Source: Hydractinia symbiolongicarpus (lineage: Eukaryota; Cnidaria; Hydrozoa; Anthoathecata; Hydractiniidae). Taken from it: a stretch of DNA of 64,000 nt. Below are positions 59,642 through 64,000 of the stretch, piece after piece. The position numbers and the translations under genes were made by a program. The notes under the pieces were generated by a model. The model saw only the letters and a program-made list of their open reading frames with translations, was not told the origin of the DNA and searched no databases. The stretch lies in NCBI RefSeq assembly GCF_029227915.1, contig NC_079882.1, positions 25,735,001 through 25,799,000 on the forward strand, written 5' to 3'. Within the stretch, counting starts at the first letter, position 1; every line of letters begins with the position of its first letter.

Positions 59642-62600
59642 ATGGAGGAAAATACATGCTTGACAAATTTAGCTGGTGAATTACAAGCTGCGGTGGCCAC
59701 AGATGATACAAATGTTAATAAGGAAAAGGGTATTTTTTAAACTTTTTTTATTTTTGTTGTGTTTTAAATACATGTACTTATAGCTCAGGACAAAACCAAG
59801 TGTTTCAAATCAGGTTTGCTCTTTTCAGTTATAGATGTGGTTATTGGTGTTGAGGAAAACTCCTTAGTTGCAAATTCTATTACTGAGGTTCATGAAATAA
59901 TAAAACAGCATGAAATAGAAAACACATTGAAGTTTTCAATATACACAAGTTGTGCTGGTTTTGGAAATGCTGGTGAGTAGTTTGCAAAGACTTCAGGGTT
60001 CTGCTGCTATAGAATTAACAGTTTTAAAGTTGTTGTGAATGTAGCTGGAAAAGGTGGAATAGGTTAAGTCGACCTAGTATTTTATACAAGTGCTGTACAA
60101 AAATAAGATGGTTAACTTAGATTTCCAAACGATCTGTTTCAGTAAGATAAGAATGAGATTCTGTGTGTTCCAGTAAAATTATAATTTATAAAGAACTTTT
60201 GTTTCAGATGTATTTAAAAAGAAGCATAAAGTGTATTGGTCTGACACCCATATACATTTTTTTGGTATGCCTTACTTTATACTTAGTACAAAAGTTTTGG
60301 ATTGTCAGCATGGTAAAAAAAGAAGGCATAAACAAGAAAAGGTAATCATTTAGTACGACTTGTACAACTTAAAGAATTCATTCGATATGGGAAGTAAATA
60401 AAAACAGGCATAAAAATTTAAAGACAGACCAAAAAATTTGATGTCCTGTTTCAATTCACATTCAAGAATATTTTCTTTAATAGCGTTTGTAATTAATATC
60501 TGTCTCGTGTAGAGTTTAAAATTGTGATGAGAATGGATAGCATCACAGCCTCTTGATGAACAGTTAGAAAGATATGAAAGTTTCTTTAATGAATTCATTA
60601 ACTTGTCAAATCTGAAAATAATGCAGCTTCAGGAAATTTGTATTGCATTGCATGCACAATTAATTAAGATTGATCTAAATAGAATTAAATACATGATTAG
60701 CACTTAAAATTATATAAATGGTCAAGTCAATTTTTTTCGCTGTCAAAAAAATTAGAATTATTGCAGAGAAATACTGTAAGTGATCAGGATTTTAAGGTAT
60801 TAAAAACAGGAGTATTCAATGGGACAATGTATTAAACGCACTGATAATATACCAGTATTACTTTATTAAAAATTTGCATGATGGAGTAAACTGACTTTGA
60901 TTATGGCGTCAAAATTTAATGTTTCTCCTTAAAATTTGAGAAGTAATTTATTAAAAAATAAGAACGACAAAATCTACGACATATCCAAATATATCTTTCA
61001 GCAAGCTTTCGCCAACGCCCAGGTTGGCATGTTCACACTGCTTCTAAATTTTATTTTACAAGTTAGAGATAAAATACTAAACATAATAGGATATAATAGG
61101 AAGAAAATAGAGCTATTATAATAATTCTAAAGGCATAGATTTTACCGTGTTATTTAAAATGGGACGGTCACGCTCAATTAATAAGCTCTCCATCAGAGTA
61201 AGTTTAAAATCTTTAGACGCTTCCGCAAGTACTGAGAAGTTGTGAAACGATGCTGGAGAGTAATTACAAAACATTAAATGTTCGAGAACTGCACTGGCCT
61301 GGGGACCAAGTTTAACGCGTTTACTTGTAAGTGCAGAAATACCTAAATGCTCAGACATACGGACTTTAAAATGGCGTTTTGTTTTGCCATAATAAGTGGC
61401 GTTGCAGCCACTACACTTAAAACAGTAAACGAGTCCGGAGCGTAACGATTCGGGTATTCTGTCCTTAAAGGCAAAGCAGCTACGTAGCCTCCTCTTAGAA
61501 AAAAATATAAGTTTAACATTACAATGTGCCAGTTTCTGCTTAAACAAACGGTGCAAACGTGTTCTAATTGTAAGGTAATCTTTCCTAAAAAAGGTAAAAC
61601 AAGGACTAACTCTTTCTTAGGAGCAAGGGACACTTGTTCCTTCGGTTCGTAATTTCTGCTCTTGAAAATTCTGAGACAGAATTCAAAAACCTTTGAAGGG
61701 TATCCATTCCTTCCAAGAATAGTCTTCAACTGAGATATTTCTACATGAAATTTATTAAGATCTGAACACAGATGGTAACAACGATAAAGTAAAGAAAAAA
61801 TCAAGCCGTGTTTATATTCCATGGGTATGACACTAGAAAAGTTAGTATAAACTCCACTAAATGTTGGTTTCCTATATACGTTGGTGACAAAAGAATCACC
61901 TTCACGCATGACGCAAACGTCCAAGAATGGCAAAACCTTATCACATTCTTCTTCAAACGTGAATTTAATAATAGAAGTAATTTATGTTTATTTACTTTTT
62001 TTTGCGAAATGTAATATTTTTTGCTTTGGCTAAACCCTGAATTTTAAACGAAATCAAGGAAGTGGAATAAATTTTTTTAAACTTTCATTGAAAATATCAA
62101 CTTACCTTTATTTTACTTTATAAAAAAATATTTTGAAAATAGATAAAAAATAAAATTTAGTTTAACCATTGGCGAGAAGAAGGCATATTACAAAAAAATT
62201 CCCATTTTGTCACAATTTAATTTTAACAACAAGTTATTTATAATTCTTTAAAATGATGCATTTGAATCTTGATGTAAATATTGATTGTTTGCTCAGAGTT
62301 TTGGGTGATCATACACTTTTTATTTGCTGTGCTTGCTATGCTTTGCTTGCTTGCTAATTTATTTATTTTCAATGTGTGTATTTTGAGAATGTCTTTTCCC
62401 TTATATAAGTGTTACATGATAACACACAGGTGAGCGTTAGCCCATAATGATAAAGCCACCATTTCAAGACAAAATACAAACAAGCAGTCACAAGCACACT
62501 AACATATTTTGGAAATTTTACTTATATAAAAACAAAAAGACTTGAAAAATAACACCATAGATTTGTTATGATACCTATTGCAAGTCTGTAAGTCAAAGAT

Positions 62601-63238
62601 CGCAGCTTTCAGTACCCACAATTCAATACTGTCCTCATTTCAATACTGTAATTAGCTAGTTTTATGTCTGATATCAACCTCTAAATGCATTTCCTTTTAA
62701 GGTTGGCAATTGCAAAAGAAAATATATCACTACAAAAAAGGTTGGCTGTGGCGCACAAATAAAGCTAAAAGAAATTATTCTATTTCCCCAATTCAAGGTA
62801 CGGCTTGAATTGTAGTAAATTTGAGATTCAAACAGGTGTTAGAATGAAGTTTTTCTCTTTTTTCAGAAACAATAAAAAATTGTTTGTGTTTTTTTAAATG
62901 TCTAAAAAGTTGTGTTCTAATCTAAAAAGATGGATAATTTCTAACTAACTTAAGATCCGAAGTCTTAGTGTGCTTGAAAGTGTAAGAAATTAATATTTCC
63001 AATCTGCACCATTGTAAAAAATGACAAAAAAAATAATCAAATGCAGTAACAATCAACTTATAAGTATTAATATTATTGTTTTTTCTTCCAGATAGATGAA
63101 AATACTAAATGGAAAAAAAACGATATGTCAAGGAAGGTGAGACTTGCTTTTGAAGGGGGAAACATAACAAACATGATCACGAAATTCATTATAACGTTGC
63201 CAGATTTATCATCTCATGTTAATCATGAACTAGGAGAG
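59642..63238 (+). CDS. CARF/ALS2CR8-domain-like protein, incomplete at 3' end
   Basis: Exons 59642-59729, 59829-59972, 60208-60341 and 63092-63238 have GT..AG borders and join in phase (about 171 aa so far). Phrases such as VYWSDTHIHFFGMPYFILST then KVLDCQHG, and KFIITLPDLSSHVNHELGE, resemble the calcium-responsive transcription factor (ALS2CR8) domain. That domain has a GxPFxxLxxKxxDCQxG block and a LPxxxxHxxH block. Its role would be DNA-binding or transcriptional (inference). A further exon after the acceptor at 63620 (TTCCAG) is possible but short. Exon 1 has no clear 5' signal. The third intron holds a Penelope-like element. It could instead be a domesticated or mobile-element protein of the same fold. 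Confidence 0.55.
61116..61985 (-). mobile_element. Penelope-like element, 5'-truncated, frameshifted
   Basis: The minus strand first reads the end of a reverse transcriptase (KVLPFLDVCVMREG, VYRKPTFSGVYTNF, YKHGLIFSLLYRCYHLC). It then reads a GIY-YIG endonuclease (SGLVYCFKCSGCNATYYGKT, then KRHFKVRMSEH). A one-base frame change near 61590 separates the two parts. This RT plus GIY-YIG layout is specific to Penelope-like retroelements. Most of the RT is missing. It lies in antisense in the third intron of the CARF-like gene. Confidence 0.9.
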
Positions 63239-64000
63239 GTAAAATGTTTGTTTTTTTTTAGTTAAAACAGGGCTTTAAATTTGTCACCAATCAATAATTT
63301 AGAAGTGTAATTGTAATAACTAGTAGTTTTTATAAAGATTTGTGTGATTAGAAAATTGAGTCATTAGTTCAAAAAAAGTGTAAGCAATAAATTGTGAACA
63401 ATAAAAGGTATTTTTTGCTTATATATTTCTGAAGTCAAAATAGCTTTTCCTTGGGAACCAACATTGAGGTCAAAAATATAGTAAATGAAGTAAATTTACT
63501 ATTCCAACTCGAAGGTGTAGTGATAAATAAGTGTGAAAAATAATTAATGCAAACAAACCTAATGATTCATGCTGATCATTACAGTTTAGGATTTACAGCT
63601 TTTTTGTCATTATATTTCCAGCGTTGGAAAATAATCTATACAACAGGCTTTTCAGAACAAAAGATGGCAGCATATGTGAAAATGTTTACAAATGTAAACA
63701 TGTAAAAAATTTGTGGTTTAAAAATTTAGCTATACTATTTTTCTTAAACAGATTTGTGGTGAAAATATCAATTTTCAAGTTTTGTACTGCAACTATCCAT
63801 CTTGGTAGCATATTATAAGCTTTTATCATTACATTTTGTTAGGTAAAGGGAACTCAATTAGTTTGCTATAGGCAACAAGGTTAATTTTTTTGGGGCGATC
63901 GGTTGACAAAATAAATAATTATAAAAACAAAAATATAGCTTGAAGCACAGAATTATATCTTAGCGTGCTATCTTGAAAAATTCAAATTTACAGACCCGGA
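63239..64000 (+). other. Probable intron and unresolved downstream part of the CARF-like gene
   Basis: A TTCCAG acceptor at 63615-63620 opens a short frame (RWKIIYTTGFSEQKMAAYVK) that stops soon after. Not firm enough to call as an exon. Confidence 0.3.

Overview
This window is animal nuclear DNA, most likely from a cnidarian and plausibly a hydrozoan. It is strongly AT-rich. Genes are split by many short introns with ordinary GT..AG ends, and the intergenic and intronic space is full of small transposons, tRNA-derived SINEs, satellites and decayed retroelements. The species is an inference from this texture and from the gene families; no marker in the window fixes it. Exon models below were built by eye from conserved protein motifs, splice sites and reading-frame continuity, without transcripts.

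Layout. 0.1-12.1 kb, minus: a complete phosphoglucomutase-2-like gene (18 coding exons, 587 aa). 14.8-15.7 kb, minus: an intronless TspanC8-type tetraspanin with a probable 5' UTR exon near 16.3 kb. 17.4-19.7 kb: a LINE 3' fragment, one orphan candidate exon and a SINE. 20.2-21.0 kb, plus: a single-exon folate-receptor-like GPI-anchored protein. 22.9-23.7 kb, plus: a rhodopsin-class GPCR exon. 24.2-27.0 kb, minus: a decayed Ty3/gypsy retrotransposon. 27.65-31.84 kb: a recent DNA transposon with about 0.5 kb inverted repeats, encoding a large zinc-module protein of a family I cannot name. 34.7-41.2 kb, plus: a FANCF homologue whose introns hold a Harbinger-like tandem-repeat element and a 130-bp satellite. 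43.1-44.7 kb, minus: a Jupiter/HN1-like gene. 47.2-50.7 kb, minus: a complete VAMP7 gene (8 coding exons, 221 aa). 51.6-57 kb: repeats, including nested inverted-repeat elements. 59.6-63.2 kb, plus: a CARF/ALS2CR8-like gene, incomplete here, with a Penelope-like element in one intron.

The host genes are unrelated housekeeping or cell-surface functions (sugar phosphate metabolism, ADAM10-partner membrane scaffold, folate-type receptor, DNA crosslink repair, microtubule-associated protein, endolysosomal SNARE) and do not form a pathway. The most interesting item is the long-inverted-repeat transposon at 27.65-31.84 kb: boundaries, possible TA target duplication, two-exon gene and two frame-breaking lesions can all be read directly. 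Second is the element filling FANCF intron 1, whose whole interior is tandem repeats between short inverted ends with matching TTA flanks.
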